From Laguncularia racemosa (lineage: Eukaryota > Streptophyta > Magnoliopsida > Myrtales > Combretaceae): a DNA stretch of 64,000 nt. The notes below the pieces were generated by a model. It had not been told where the DNA came from, ran no database searches, and saw only the letters and a program-made list of their open reading frames with translations. Position numbers and translations under genes: made by a program. This document shows positions 1 to 11,260 of this stretch, piece after piece. How positions within the stretch are numbered: the first letter of the stretch is position 1; every line of letters begins with the position of its first letter. The stretch lies in the NCBI GenBank assembly GCA_037954665.1, contig JBBMOL010000250.1, positions 248,001 to 312,000 on the forward strand, given 5' to 3'.

Positions 1-878
1 ACTTTCTGGTGTTCTGGAGCTTTCTTCTCCTTTTTATATAGTTTTATTTTTCGATCGCTATACACCCCCCCCCCCACTTCTTTCATATATATATATATAT
101 ATATTATATTTTATATTATAATTATTTATATTTTGTTTATTTATTTATTTATTTTTTTGGAAGCCTGCCGCTCCCCTTTTCCTGTATATATATATATTAT
201 ATATTATATTATAATTATTTATATTTTAATATTTCGTACACGCACAACGATATTTTTAATAATTTATTTTATATTATAATTATTTATATTTTAATATTTC
301 ATGCACGCACAACGATATTTTTAATAATTTATTACGAAACTTGACGTCTAAGCTAATTCAATTATTTCGGACATAAATATTTACTTGAAATTTTCATTTG
401 AAATTCCTAAATCTATAGTTTCAATTAATTTCATTATTTAACTCAATATTGTTTGAAAATTATATTTTGGAGAATTCATTCTTTTAATTTAATTTACTCA
501 AACTAAAGGACTTATGATTATTTTTATTTATCCGTTTATATGTCTATATTTGGATATTTTACAATCACTTTGCTTCCTAAATTTATTTAGTAATATATTT
601 CATATAATTCAATTTTTTAAGTTCGTTATCTTCTTTTCTTTGCCCAAGATTATTCCTTCTAATTATTTTATTTTTAAAACCTATTATTATGGTAAAATAT
701 TAAAATAATATTTATGCGTCGCAATATTTGAATTTTTATCATCCATTAATCGAAGTTTTTAATGTTACAAAATTGTTCCTCTTGCTACCCTGACCTAGAA
801 GTATTTATTATTTTATCTATTTTCTTTAATTTTCCATATAGTTTTTCAAAATTTTTAGGATTTTACAAAAAAAACTAG
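1..878. other. AT-rich spacer with simple repeats
   Basis: No gene is supported. The stretch contains a poly-C run (65-75), TA-rich tracts (about 85-110 and 185-210) and a short tandem duplication listed separately. The 64-aa reading frame at 514-708 is low-complexity hydrophobic sequence expected by chance in AT-rich DNA. Confidence 0.7.
204..333. repeat. Two-copy tandem repeat, about 65-bp unit
   Basis: Two adjacent copies, roughly 204-268 and 269-333, share an AT-rich stretch followed by CACGCACAACGATATTTTTA. They differ only by small substitutions such as CGTA versus CATG. A recent local duplication is inferred. Confidence 0.75.
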
Positions 879-1395
879 TTACTTTTATGACTAATTCTAC
901 AAAACCATACAAATATTTTACATTTGCAATCAATACCAAATTTTTCACTAATTAATTTTATGGAAATTAATTAACGACATATTAATGACTAATCATCTTT
1001 AATTAATGGATAATTAACAACCATTTACTTTTATGACTAATTCTATAAAACCATACAAATATTTTTCGTCTGTAATGAATACGAAATTTTTCACTAATTA
1101 ATTTTATACCAATTAATTAACTACTAATCACCTTTAATTAATAACTACTTACTTTTGTGACTAATTCTACAAAACCATATTCACTAATTAATTTTATATC
1201 AATTAATTAACGACATATTAACGACAAATCACCTTTAATTAATGGATAATTAACAACTACTTACTTTTATGACTAATTCTATTAAACCATACAAATATTT
1301 TTTATTTGCAACGAATACAAAATTTTTCACTAATTAATTTTATACCAATTAATTAACGACTAATCACTACTAATTAATAATTAATTAACAATAAC
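879..1395. repeat. AT-rich minisatellite, about 110-146-bp units
   Basis: At least four units start with TTACTTTTATGACTAATTCT or close variants, near 879, 1025, 1149 and 1261, and a partial fifth lies near 1394. Each unit also carries TTTTTCACTAATTAATTTTAT and TTAATTAACGAC blocks. Unit length varies because internal blocks are missing from some copies, notably the third. No coding potential is seen. Confidence 0.8.
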
Positions 1396-1974
1396 TTAAT
1401 TTAATGACTACGTTTACAAAAATACATTACAATAACATATATACATAATTCATTTACTAATGTTAATTAATCATATATTAACAATTAATTAATTACTAAT
1501 TAATAGTTAATTAATAATAACTACTATTTCAATAAAATTTATGTAGTATATATATTTACATGTCTTTTTTTTTTTTGCATTTTTTCAAAGTAATATAACA
1601 GCAACAAAAATAAATTTTTTCTTAAGAAAACATACTGAGATCTTAATGAAGATATTTTCATATACATATTTCAATAGAGTAAAACCTATGTAAAACACAA
1701 ATTATGCAAACAAAAATTTGCAAATAACAATATAGAGTGAAATTTATGGAGGAAATTGAAAGATAGAAATGTGAACATATGAATCGATGATTCGTATTTA
1801 TATTAGAAATTGTCGATGCAAATTTTTTCTTGTGTATTACAAATCACATATTATGATACTATGCAAATTTACTGTATCGCTTTTATAGGTTTGCAAACAT
1901 ACTTTTATAGTAATTTTATAAGTTTGTGGTATTATAAGCTTTATAAGTTTGCAGAATAAAATTCCATGGGGTTG
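1396..1974. other. AT-rich spacer
   Basis: Nothing recognisable beyond TTAATTAA-rich low-complexity sequence and a poly-T run near 1565-1576. Confidence 0.6.
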
Positions 1975-2155
1975 TAGGAAAAAAAATTGCTTGAAGGTGC
2001 AAATCGAGTCTACACCTTCAACATATAATCTTTCACCATCCCTAAAGTCGCATACGAGATCTATGTCTTCAAAACCTATTTTAGTATTAATTTTTACGGA
2101 TACAATATTTACGTAAATTTTTTCAAAAATGATAATATTTAAGTATGTAACTTGC
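1975..2155. mobile_element. Terminal fragment related to the foldback element at 17.4-18.3 kb
   Basis: The segment contains GCTTGAAGGTGC, CTAAAGTCGCATA, CTTCAAAACCTATTTTA, ACAATATTTACG and an ending ATATTTAAGTATGTAAC. The same blocks occur in the same order at 18090-18268, where they form the right arm of a long inverted repeat. I see no matching left arm here, so this looks like a truncated copy of the same non-autonomous family. Confidence 0.55.
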
Positions 2156-3294
2156 TCATTAGGTGGGGGTACAAAAAAAAAGTATTCATTAAAAACAGTT
2201 TTTATTGGTAATAGGTTGGGAATTGATAAATAGAAATTATTATTTTAGTATTTATTGTTGTATAAATTTTTATTATAAGGAATACTTATTCTAATATTTA
2301 TATTTGTTGTTGTATAAATTTTTATTATAAGGAATACTTATTTTAATATTTATTTCATCTCATTAATTATAATATTAAATTAAAATTATGATAAAAATAT
2401 GAATATGTCATTATCTAGTCATTATGAAATATAATTAATAGTTATTTATTAAGAGTATGATTTTTTATTCCTTGTGAAGAGGGTATAAATATCATCCTAC
2501 AACAAGTGATAACTATTTCTTATTGAGAGAGAATAGAAAATTTATCTAAAATAAAAATTTCTAAACTAAAAAATATAAGGTATTAGAAAGTATTTCAAGA
2601 ATAATTAATCTATTTTCTCTTTACTAACAAGCCCTTCAAATCTTTTATATTAAGTGGTTTTCTTTCTATATTTTTTAAAAGCTCTATTTAGCATTTTTAT
2701 GGTGTTGATTTTTATACTCATAGGTTATTCTACTAATACATAATATAAGATAATAGTTAGTGTAATTACAATTAAAAATTTTCAACATTGTAATATTAAT
2801 TATATGATTATACTTATATAATTATAGTATACAAATATAAGAATTTAGTTACATTTATGTGATTATACTTCTATAATTGTAGTTTCATATTTAAGTCTCT
2901 AGTATACTTGTTCATAGCCGATAGGCTATATATATAAAAAGCATCTTTTTAAGTTATTATGTAACACTTCAAACTTAGAATACTGCAACCTACCATATGT
3001 TCCTATCAACTAATGACATGTTAAGGTTTTGGTAATCAAGTCTATTCTATCCATTAGTATTTGAATTTACCTCCAACAAGAACAAAATAACATTTAACAT
3101 AATTCCACATAGTGTACTGAATGACTTATAAGCGAGTAATTCTAATCACAAGTGTATAAAGAAAGAACTGGAATCTAAATCCTATAATACTAAAATATCA
3201 ACACACTTAACATAAAAATACCTAGAGTCTCATCTCCTAACTAACAAAATCATACTACAAATCAACACCAACTTTTACTAGACCTATCCTATTA

Positions 3295-3332
<38 letters not shown>
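2156..3332. other. AT-rich spacer with short duplication and (AAT)n tract
   Basis: A roughly 51-bp direct duplication lies at about 2250-2352 (TTGTATAAATTTTTATTATA twice). An (AAT)n microsatellite spans about 3294-3332 and abuts pararetrovirus-derived sequence. No gene is supported; the open frame at 3255-3476 (-) gets its length from polyisoleucine encoded by the microsatellite. Confidence 0.6.
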
Positions 3333-3397
3333 CCATTTGAGAACTGCATTTAAAGGTTTGTAATTAATTACTAGACGAGGGGCTCCTCCTAAGGCTC
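3333..3397 (-). pseudogene. Inverted scrap of endogenous caulimovirid reverse transcriptase
   Basis: The minus strand encodes GAPRLVINYKPLNAVLKW, nearly identical to GAPQLVINYKPLNAVLKW on the plus strand at about 4050-4110. Only some 55-60 bp match. Homology ends on one side at the (AAT)n tract and on the other in unrelated sequence. It is a detached, reoriented fragment of the same viral insertion, not a gene. Confidence 0.8.
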
Positions 3398-3479
3398 CTA
3401 CTCCTACTACCAATGCCGGAGCAATTAATCCAAAGTTTCCATGGCTCCAGAAGCCAATACTGGTAACACCATTCAAACA

Positions 3480-4625
3480 TCATGTTCAAATTGAAGATTA
3501 TTTTCTAAAACCATTATCAAAACCTATATTCCCAATTGAACCTGAATGTTTAAAAAATTTCTCAGAAAAGAATCCTATCCATATCATCCTTAATTATTTT
3601 CCAAAGAACTTTCATATGTTCCAAATCATCCTCAAAAGACTTGGACCTACAATGAATATATCCTAGTAGATAACTCATAAAATTAAACAAATAGATTATC
3701 TCAAAGAAGAATTAGAAGAAAAGCGAATTAATGAATCCTTGACTTCTAAAGTTGTTCAAGACAAAATTCAGTCTTTGCAACAAAAATTCAAAAAAGAAAT
3801 CTATTCAGAACTTCTTAATGCTTTCTGGTCTAGAAAGCAACATCTTATCAAGCTACCCTATATAGATGGCTTCAAGGAAGAAAAAATTCCTACGAAAGCC
3901 AGGCCCATTCAAATGAATCAAGAATTATTAGAATATTGCAAAAAGGAAATCTAAGATTTGATCAATAAAGGGCTAATAAGAAAATCAAAATCCCCTTGGT
4001 CCCGCTTTACATTCTATGTGCAAAAGCACACTGAACTAGAAAGAGGAGCCCCTCAACTAGTAATCAATTACAAACCTTTGAATGCAGTTCTCAAATGGAT
4101 TAGGTATCCTATATCTAATAAAAGGGATTTATTCAACAGACTCTCAGGAGCCAAAATCTTTTCAAAATTTGACATGAAATCTGGTTTTTGGCAAATCTAA
4201 ATTGACGAAGCAGATAAATATAAAATTGCTTTTAATGTTCCATTCGAACACTAAGAATGGAATGTTATGCCATTTGGACTAAAAAATGTTCCATCTGAGT
4301 TTCTAGAATGTCATGAATGACATCTTTTCTCCTTATACCCATTTTTTAATAGTATACGTAGATGATGTCTTAATATTTTCAAAAAACATTAGTCAAAATT
4401 TTAAACATTTAGAAATTTTCTCAATTATGTCTTAGAGTTCATTCCTCATCTTAGGATTAAATGTAAACCTCTGTTTAAAAGACTCAAGAAAAACCTTCCT
4501 GAATGGACTCCTGAAATGACAAATATTGTTTAAGAAATCAAGACCCTTCTATGTTTAGGAATTCTAAACCCCAAGGCAAGTATTATAGCAGAAATTAATG
4601 CCTCATTTACTTTGATGAACCGTTT
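3480..4625 (+). pseudogene. Endogenous caulimovirid reverse transcriptase / RNase H, degenerate
   Basis: This is the polymerase part of a plant pararetrovirus (Caulimoviridae) fixed in the genome. Visible in order are a pre-RT linker, an RT palm with LVINYKPLNAVLKW and FDMKSGFWQI, the YVDD active-site box in VYVDDVLIFSK near 4355-4390, and a stub matching the start of RNase H (WTPEMTNI, then a segment resembling the family's ETDAS stretch). Stops interrupt it near 3664, 3952, 4198 and 4252, and there are frame shifts around 4300 and after 4400. The aspartic protease and most of RNase H are not seen. The fold assignment is firm; the genus (petuvirus- or florendovirus-like) is not resolved. It cannot produce a working polymerase. 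Confidence 0.85.
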
Positions 4626-4689
4626 ATGAATTTGAACATGTCTAATAATATTTATAAATTCTTGATCACTGACTCCTTCCTTTTATGAA

Positions 4690-6420
4690 GAAGTACTAGA
4701 TGAGCTACTTGAGAGATTGGAGGTTCTATTAAATTTGGTTTAAATTTCTTGACACTGAACCTTTAGATCTTTGACTTCTTTTTTGAGGTTATTGATTTCT
4801 TTCTGGAATAGTTCTAAAGTTAGAGGTTCTTTAGGTTTAAATTGATCACATATTTCTTTCATTGAATAAGTTTTTTTAGTTAGGGATTGATCATCTCTGA
4901 GTAGTCCTAAAGTCTTGAGACAATCTTTTCTTTCTTTTTGATCAGGCATGGTGTTGATTAATTTTAATAAAGCTTGTTCTTCTTCGGTTATGACTAAAAT
5001 CTTTTTACATGAGCAAATGTTGTCTAAGCAACAATTGTTACTTTGATCACTTCCAAGGCTAGAGCTATCTGACATGTATTGAACAAGATTATCAGATTCT
5101 TGATCACTACTATATCCTGAAGAGCTATCATTAATGATTTTTAATAATTCTTCTTTAATGTCTTTAGGGATATCTAGTTTGTTAACTTTTCTTGGATTTT
5201 AAGCAATTTGGAGCAATATGACCTTTTACTCCACATTTGAAGCATTTTACTTCTTTTTAAAATCTTTTTGTCCTAGATCTATAGGGTTTCTTCTTAACCT
5301 TTTGATCTAAATTTTTGAACTTTTGATAATTTTTCTTTGATCTTTTCATCTTTCTTTTGATTTTTGAGGATGGGGCTTGAATCTTTTCGTAATCGTATTG
5401 AAAATAGAAATCTCCTAATTCCCTTTTGAGACTAGCTTTATCTTGAGAAATTTTTTATTTAAGTTTCATATCATTGCATAAGCTTAATCTTTTTGCTCTT
5501 ATAGTAGTGATAATTTGACCATAAGTTAAATATCCTAAAAGAACATCAAATTCTCTATTTATTCTTTCATTTACTTTGTTTGAAAAAAGCTTCAAAAGAC
5601 TGCAAATGAAACATTCTTTCCAATATTGAGAATTATAGTCTTCTCTCGAAAAAACTTTAGTAAGGAAAACATCTTTGTACCATCAGAAGTCTTGAAGGGT
5701 TGGACAAGATAAATTTTAAAAAATATCCACATTTTTCTCCCTAAATTGGTTTGGATTTCCAACAAAGTGTTTCATGATTGAATATAAAAAGAGTTGAGAC
5801 AGCATCTTCAATGTACATTGATTGACCTTGATCAGTTGAAATTTCTTTCTTTGCACTTAGGATATAAATTTCTTCTTTTTTGATGAGATAATTTTCCCAT
5901 CATCCTTTAATCATTCCAGTAAATCCTATTACTAAGGCTTGAGCAGTTTGTTGATTAGTGTTGCCATTCTATTTATAGAAATTGGCAGCAATAATCATTT
6001 GATTGATAACAGACAAGATCTGATATTTTGCTAGTCCATCAATGTTCTACTTGTATATGCCTTTTCCAGCATTAGAGGCAAAATCTTGTTCTTTGATCAT
6101 TGTGTCTGGAGGGGTTGGTTTTGGATACCAATTCCTCATTTTTTATTGATAGGAGGTCATTTTATTAATATTGAGTTTTTCTTGAAATTGATCAGCTAGG
6201 TTATCTATATCTTGATCAATTGTATCTATTGTTTTTATATGTTTTAATTTTTCAACTAAATCATCTAATTTTGAATTTTTGAACCTGAAATCTTTGATGG
6301 CTGGATCAGTATTTAAATTGTAAATTGGTTTGATAATTTCTTTACCTTTTCCTTTAGTAAGGTTTTCTATGATCACATTTTTTATTCGTTCGATTTGCAT
6401 ACTAATGGTATGCAGCATTT
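4690..6420 (-). pseudogene. Endogenous caulimovirid coat-protein region, degenerate
   Basis: Read on the minus strand from 6420 downward, a 91-aa open stretch is followed by pieces typical of the caulimovirid capsid: NWYPKPTPPDTMI near 6130, GFTGMIKGWW near 5900, and ERKLGDF-like helical text near 5430. A CCHC zinc knuckle follows (CFKCGVKGHIAPNC, about 5240-5200), then an acidic, Lys-rich tail open at 5075-4740. Stops and frame changes break it throughout, especially 5450-5780. It lies head-to-head against the RT fragment, so the viral order is scrambled. Capsid and RNA-binding roles are known for the family; no function is expected here. Confidence 0.8.
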
Positions 6421-6689
6421 GATTGGTATAGTTTCTCTGAGATCTAGCATTGGCCAGCTTAGAGTTTCCTATACCCGTATCTTTAAATGGAGCAACATTG
6501 GCGGTGGTTTCACCAACTTGGATTTCTATTTCTTGGTGTGGTGGATGGGTTAAACAAGTCGGACCTAAATTAATTTCCCATTTTTTTATAACTTTATTAA
6601 GGGTTGAATATAATAGCTCTTTTTTGGACCAAAGTTTTCATTCATCTATTGGAAAAAAAAGGTACAGTTTCCTTTAGATAATTTTCCAT

Positions 6690-7950
6690 ATCAGAGTACC
6701 ATAATTTTCTTATGGCCTCTGTTTCTTCTTTCGTATAGATTTTGTTAAACTTATGTCTATTCTTTTTATTTTCTAGAGAATAAAAGTCTTTTATTAACAA
6801 TTCTTTGTTGAATTGAAAAGATTCTTTTGAATCAATAATGTTTAATTCTTTTATTTAAGATAAAGTTGGAGAATTGGTTTGTATACGGTTTCAGGAATAT
6901 TAGGTGGAAAATCTACTCCTTCAGGTTTGACCTTATTTTCTTTAGAGTCAGGTTTATATTTCTAAACTTTTCTAGTCGATCTATTCTTTCTTGAAGACTA
7001 GGAGTTCGATTAGGGGCATGGCTTAAGCTAGGAGATTGAACTAATTCATGAGCAAGTGGGATTGATGGCCTTTTATCTGTTATAAAAGGAAATTTGATCT
7101 TAATACTCCCACCATTGTATCTTTGAACAAGAGTTGGATTTTGATTTGAAACAGATGGTTTAAGAGGCAATACTTCCTATAGTAACCATTCGTCAGGGAG
7201 TTGAACTTCATTCTATCTTAATGGTTTAGGAGTAAAGCTCTTAGTATTTTGAGGATTTGATTCAAGCAGAATGGTTTCTCCTTTAGGAGATAACCTTCTT
7301 GCTTTGGGAGAGATCGTTAACTTCATTGCCTTATAATATATCTTGTATATTAGGGCAATAGTCTTAGTTCCCTCGATATAATTATTGTTTTGGGACTGAA
7401 TATGGAGCATCGGACTATTTAGAACTATTGGATCATCTAAGCTTATTGTAAAGTTAGGGTAACACTGTGTATACCAAGGTCCCCCATGTAGGTTAGTTTG
7501 AAACACGTATAAGGTTGATTCGTCAAAATCAGTATTTCTAGCATCCCTCAACCATACTAGTAAGGGTTGATTTATGCCAGTCCTATGTAATGAAACAAAT
7601 GATAATTAGATCAATCCTATGTGTAAGAAGTTATAATTGTCTTTCTTATGTTTGATCAAAGTGTCTTTTGTTAAGAGTCTAATTATTTCTTTTCTTCCTA
7701 AGAGGCTTATTGTTTTTTTTTTTACTTTTTTGATCACATAATCGACGAAGACTGAAACTCCTAATTTGATAAATTGATCTTAGGTGTTCTTTTGGGATTG
7801 ACCAATTCTTTAAATCTTGTTCTATATCGGCTATCTTTACTTCATGTTCATTTCTAATATCTTGATCAAATTGTTTTAGATCCTTGTCATCTAAAATTTT
7901 AGATGAAGAAGAAGAAGATTCTAAAGTGGTTCTTTTTAGCAGGTTCATCT
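6690..7950 (-). pseudogene. Endogenous caulimovirid movement-protein region, degenerate
   Basis: On the minus strand three open blocks (7948-7679, 7551-7213, 7170-6913) match the N-terminal movement-protein part of a caulimovirid polyprotein. The motif run RDARNTDF, then NFTISLDDP, then ALIYKIYYKAMK is typical of the plant 30K-type movement proteins of this family. It lies just upstream, in minus-strand order, of the coat-protein region, as in viruses with a single polyprotein. Stops near 7676, 7600 and 7212 and frame breaks show decay. A run of five to six serines occurs near the first ATG at 7948. Confidence 0.8.
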
Positions 7951-8112
7951 TTCTAAGAAAATGTTCTTTAAGCCTAACAAACTATTAATATATACTATGC
8001 AGTACTATGTTACTGTTGACCAACGATCTCACTGCCACTCTCTGGGACTTATTGCTGGGACCATAGTCTTGTCTACACGGGTGATTATTATGTAGTTTGT
8101 TTCTAACTTAAT
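7951..8112. other. Non-coding flank of the viral insertion
   Basis: This lies upstream of the movement-protein start on the minus strand and could hold viral intergenic sequence, but I see no diagnostic primer-binding site or promoter box. Confidence 0.4.
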
Positions 8113-8349
8113 AATAATAATAATAATAATAATAGTTGCTCTCCTTTTCCTAATAATAGTAACAAGAGTCTTTGTATTCATCTCGTAAGCGACATATTCA
8201 TCATAACAACCTACAATTGAAAAAGATAAAAGATAATAATAATAATAATAGTTGCTCTCCTTTTCCTAATAATAGTAACAAGAGTCTTTGTATTCATCTC
8301 GTAAGCAACATATTCATCATAACAACCTACAATTAAAAAAGATAAAAGA
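8113..8349. repeat. 119-bp tandem duplication with AAT core
   Basis: Two near-identical units (about 8113-8231 and 8232-8349) each begin with an (AAT)n run. Each continues with AGTTGCTCTCCTTTTCC, GAGTCTTTGTATTCATC and a GATAAAAGA end. They differ at only a few bases (GTAAGCGAC versus GTAAGCAAC; AATTGAAA versus AATTAAAA) and in AAT number, so the duplication is recent. Confidence 0.9.
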
Positions 8350-9560
8350 GTGATCTTAAGCCCAATATGTAATACTACATACACAAGTGCATGAACACAT
8401 TAACGAACTCACATGTAAGTAATGCAAACAAAGAAACCAATCGACCACTTTGTTATCATATTTAAAGTAATGGAGTGTTCATGATTCCACGTGCATGCAG
8501 ACACTCACACACACCAACACAGAGTTAAATCCCAAGTTGGAAACTACCACTATTAACCCCCCTCTAAATAGTGTTAGGAATTGTTACTATCGACCCTAAC
8601 ACCCATACACACAACTCTACTAGGGATAATGTTACATATTGATCATTGGGGTGCCCCATAGGGATTTGCTACCTCCAACCCTTAGGTTGAACCACACACA
8701 AACAAAACATCAATTAACATTGATCTAATAAGTATTAGATTTTCTTTTATCACTAGCCTATCAACCACAAACAACAAACATGGTATCACATACTTAGATG
8801 AATAGACTTTAGCGATTCTTATTTCGACACACAATTAACACTTGAAAAAAGATATAAATACCCTTACATTAGGACTTGAAAGTTATACTAATCCCTATTG
8901 GATTGGAAAATTCTAAGAAAAATAAGAAAAAGACCCATCATAAGGTATATGGTTGAGAACACAATCGTGTTCTTTAGTCATGTATCCTTCTATACTAAAG
9001 CTAAACAACATGGCTATGTTCAAGGGCGTATAGTCTGGTCATGACTCTCGTGGTTTTAAGCTTTCTTTTCACCCTTCACATGAACATAGTCATGTACATG
9101 GATGTATACTTGAGCGTGTTTCCTCCTTGTGGTTTCCTCCTTGTTCCACTTTTCATCCCTTTTTGCTTCAAAAACTTAATCCTGACCCCTTCCTACTCCT
9201 TTCTACACCTGTTATCAATTAATGATCCATACCTAAACCCCTTTTTGATTTACTGTTTACATCCACACAACAACAATCACACCAAACTCTACTGCAACTC
9301 AATCGTATACATACAAGAACTTCAAAGAATCTTAAATTAGGGATTGCAAGACTTACTAGAAACTAGAGGAATCTCACCATACTTGTGCACTATGAAGAAA
9401 TCTACACAAGACAACATTAAACGTTAGAATTTTGGCCATTAAGTCTCTCGTCAACAGCACCTTTATACATTCAAAATCTCAAGAACTTATTGACATTAGG
9501 GTGTAGGGGGTTAAAATCCTATAAAGATCAAATCTCCCTCCCTTATTATAAGTAATTACT
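8350..9560. repeat. Decayed LTR-like interspersed repeat
   Basis: No open gene is seen. Segments such as CACACAACTCTACTAGGGAT (8609-8628) and CATGTACATGGATGTATACT in the 9090-9110 area resemble 48950-49740 in wording and order. In both places a block rich in GTACATGG-type palindromes is flanked by AC-rich text, so both probably derive from one retroelement family. Boundaries and family are not resolved. Confidence 0.35.
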
Positions 9561-11094
9561 ATATTATCATTATTATTTATTATTATTATTGTTGTTGTTG
9601 TTGTTATTTTTATTATATATCAAGGTTAGTTCATATTATTACTTTATACCAAAGCATATAATCAATTTTAAAAAGTATAATATGTTTTACTCTAAACTAG
9701 CACTTGTTAATGATATCATTTGTATTGTAATTACATAATAATTTCATAAACTTAGTTATTTTTAATTGTACTACGTGCCTAAAGCACCTTTGGACTCATG
9801 ATCTTGTGTCTGTTCTTAAATATTCAATCATTCATGATATGTAGGACAAACAAACAAACAAACAAGCTTAAAATTATAACTCTATCTCACAATGCAATGT
9901 CAAGTTAATACAATAGTATGGATTTCTTATATTTCTATCAATGTATAATGTTCTCATAAAAATTTTTGTTGCATTTTCTAAGAGATATTGGCTTCCAAGA
10001 TCTAGATATTAAGATTTTTTTTTAAAATATATAATTTTGTATATTTTTTTTCAATTTCACTCCTCAAGTCATTCCACAACACAATTCATTCTATTTTATA
10101 TCATTCTCTTTACTAAGAAGTGTTCACTTGCTAGCTATAAACAAAAGCAAAATCATATTTCTTTGCATTTTTATTCATTTCTATCCATTTTCCTTCCCTT
10201 AGAATTCACCAAACATGGTGTAAATTGGATATGCTTGAGATTTATTAGTAAGCAGTTGATTTTTGTATCATGAGCTTCTTCTTAAAAAAATTAAACCTTA
10301 ATTGGAGATTTCTTAAAAAATTCAAGATGTAGATTAAATATACATAAAATTATACAAATTTAATTATATACTTGGACTTGGCAATAATTTTACCAAAACA
10401 AATTTTGAAAACCTTTTTTTTAATGTATTTTATCAATTTTATTCCGAATCCCCAATCCTAAATAGAGTTATATTCTTTTTGAATCATTTTTTCTTTATGT
10501 ATTTTATTTATATTTTAACCATATTACTTTTACATGTAATATAAACTTGTTTAAAATTTGTTATGTGAAAACCGTCCAATTTGCTTTGATTTGTAATTAG
10601 ATGTTGGATATTGTCATTTTATATCTTATTATATATTGAAAATAATAATTAGTAAATAGGAATTGAGAAGTTGAAATTCATATGATTTGAAATAAAAAAA
10701 TTTTAAAAATATATTCCATTCATTAGTGAAATTTATTTGGTTTCTTTTGATGAAACTAAGAGAAAAAGTAAAGGGATAAATTTTAAATAAATGTTTAAAC
10801 TTTGTAAAAGTGATATACGTATATTTATCCTTTATCTTTTTTGATTAATGAACGACTTAAAGACGAGCTAAAAATGATAGGGATAAAAAAAGTCAGAAAT
10901 TCCACTCTCAAGTTATGTATAGTATATCATACTCAGTACGACCGTCCACCCCGCCCCGCTGCTGATAATTGACAGGCCACTCGCGAGTCGCGACCGTATT
11001 TTTTATTTTAAAATCAAAATCCGTATTAGTATGTAGGGACCAAATAAAATAAAATAAAACAAAAATAAAGAGTTCCTTCGTTATCTCAATCACA
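9561..11094. other. AT-rich intergenic region upstream of TOC34
   Basis: It contains TTA/TTG microsatellite-like sequence (about 9565-9615), an (ACAA)n patch near 9847-9863 and otherwise unstructured AT-rich DNA. The last 200 bases are more GC-balanced (CTCGCGAGTCGCGACCG around 10980-10996) and probably include the TOC34 promoter; no clear TATA box could be fixed. Confidence 0.55.
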
Positions 11095-11260
11095 CCAACC
11101 CGAAAGCTCCGTCAAGTCTTCAACTCTCCCAATCGTAGCTGTCTGTCTGTAGGGTTTGGGGGTTTTGGTTAGGGTTTTTCTGTTAATATTAGAGGAAATT
11201 GAGAGTTTGAGAGATATCTTCTTCTTCTTCTTATCTGATTGCTATTGGAAACAAACAGCT
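11095..11260 (+). promoter_or_regulatory. Probable 5' leader of TOC34
   Basis: A pyrimidine-rich stretch with TCTTCTTCTTCTTCTT lies at 11217-11232, just before the start codon. There is no ATG between about 11095 and the assigned start at 11261, which is consistent with a leader. The transcription start is inferred, not seen. Confidence 0.5.

Noticed and set aside
3255..3476. Open frame of 73 codons on the minus strand
   Set aside because: Its length comes from a polyisoleucine run encoded by the (AAT)n microsatellite; only the short RT scrap inside is meaningful.
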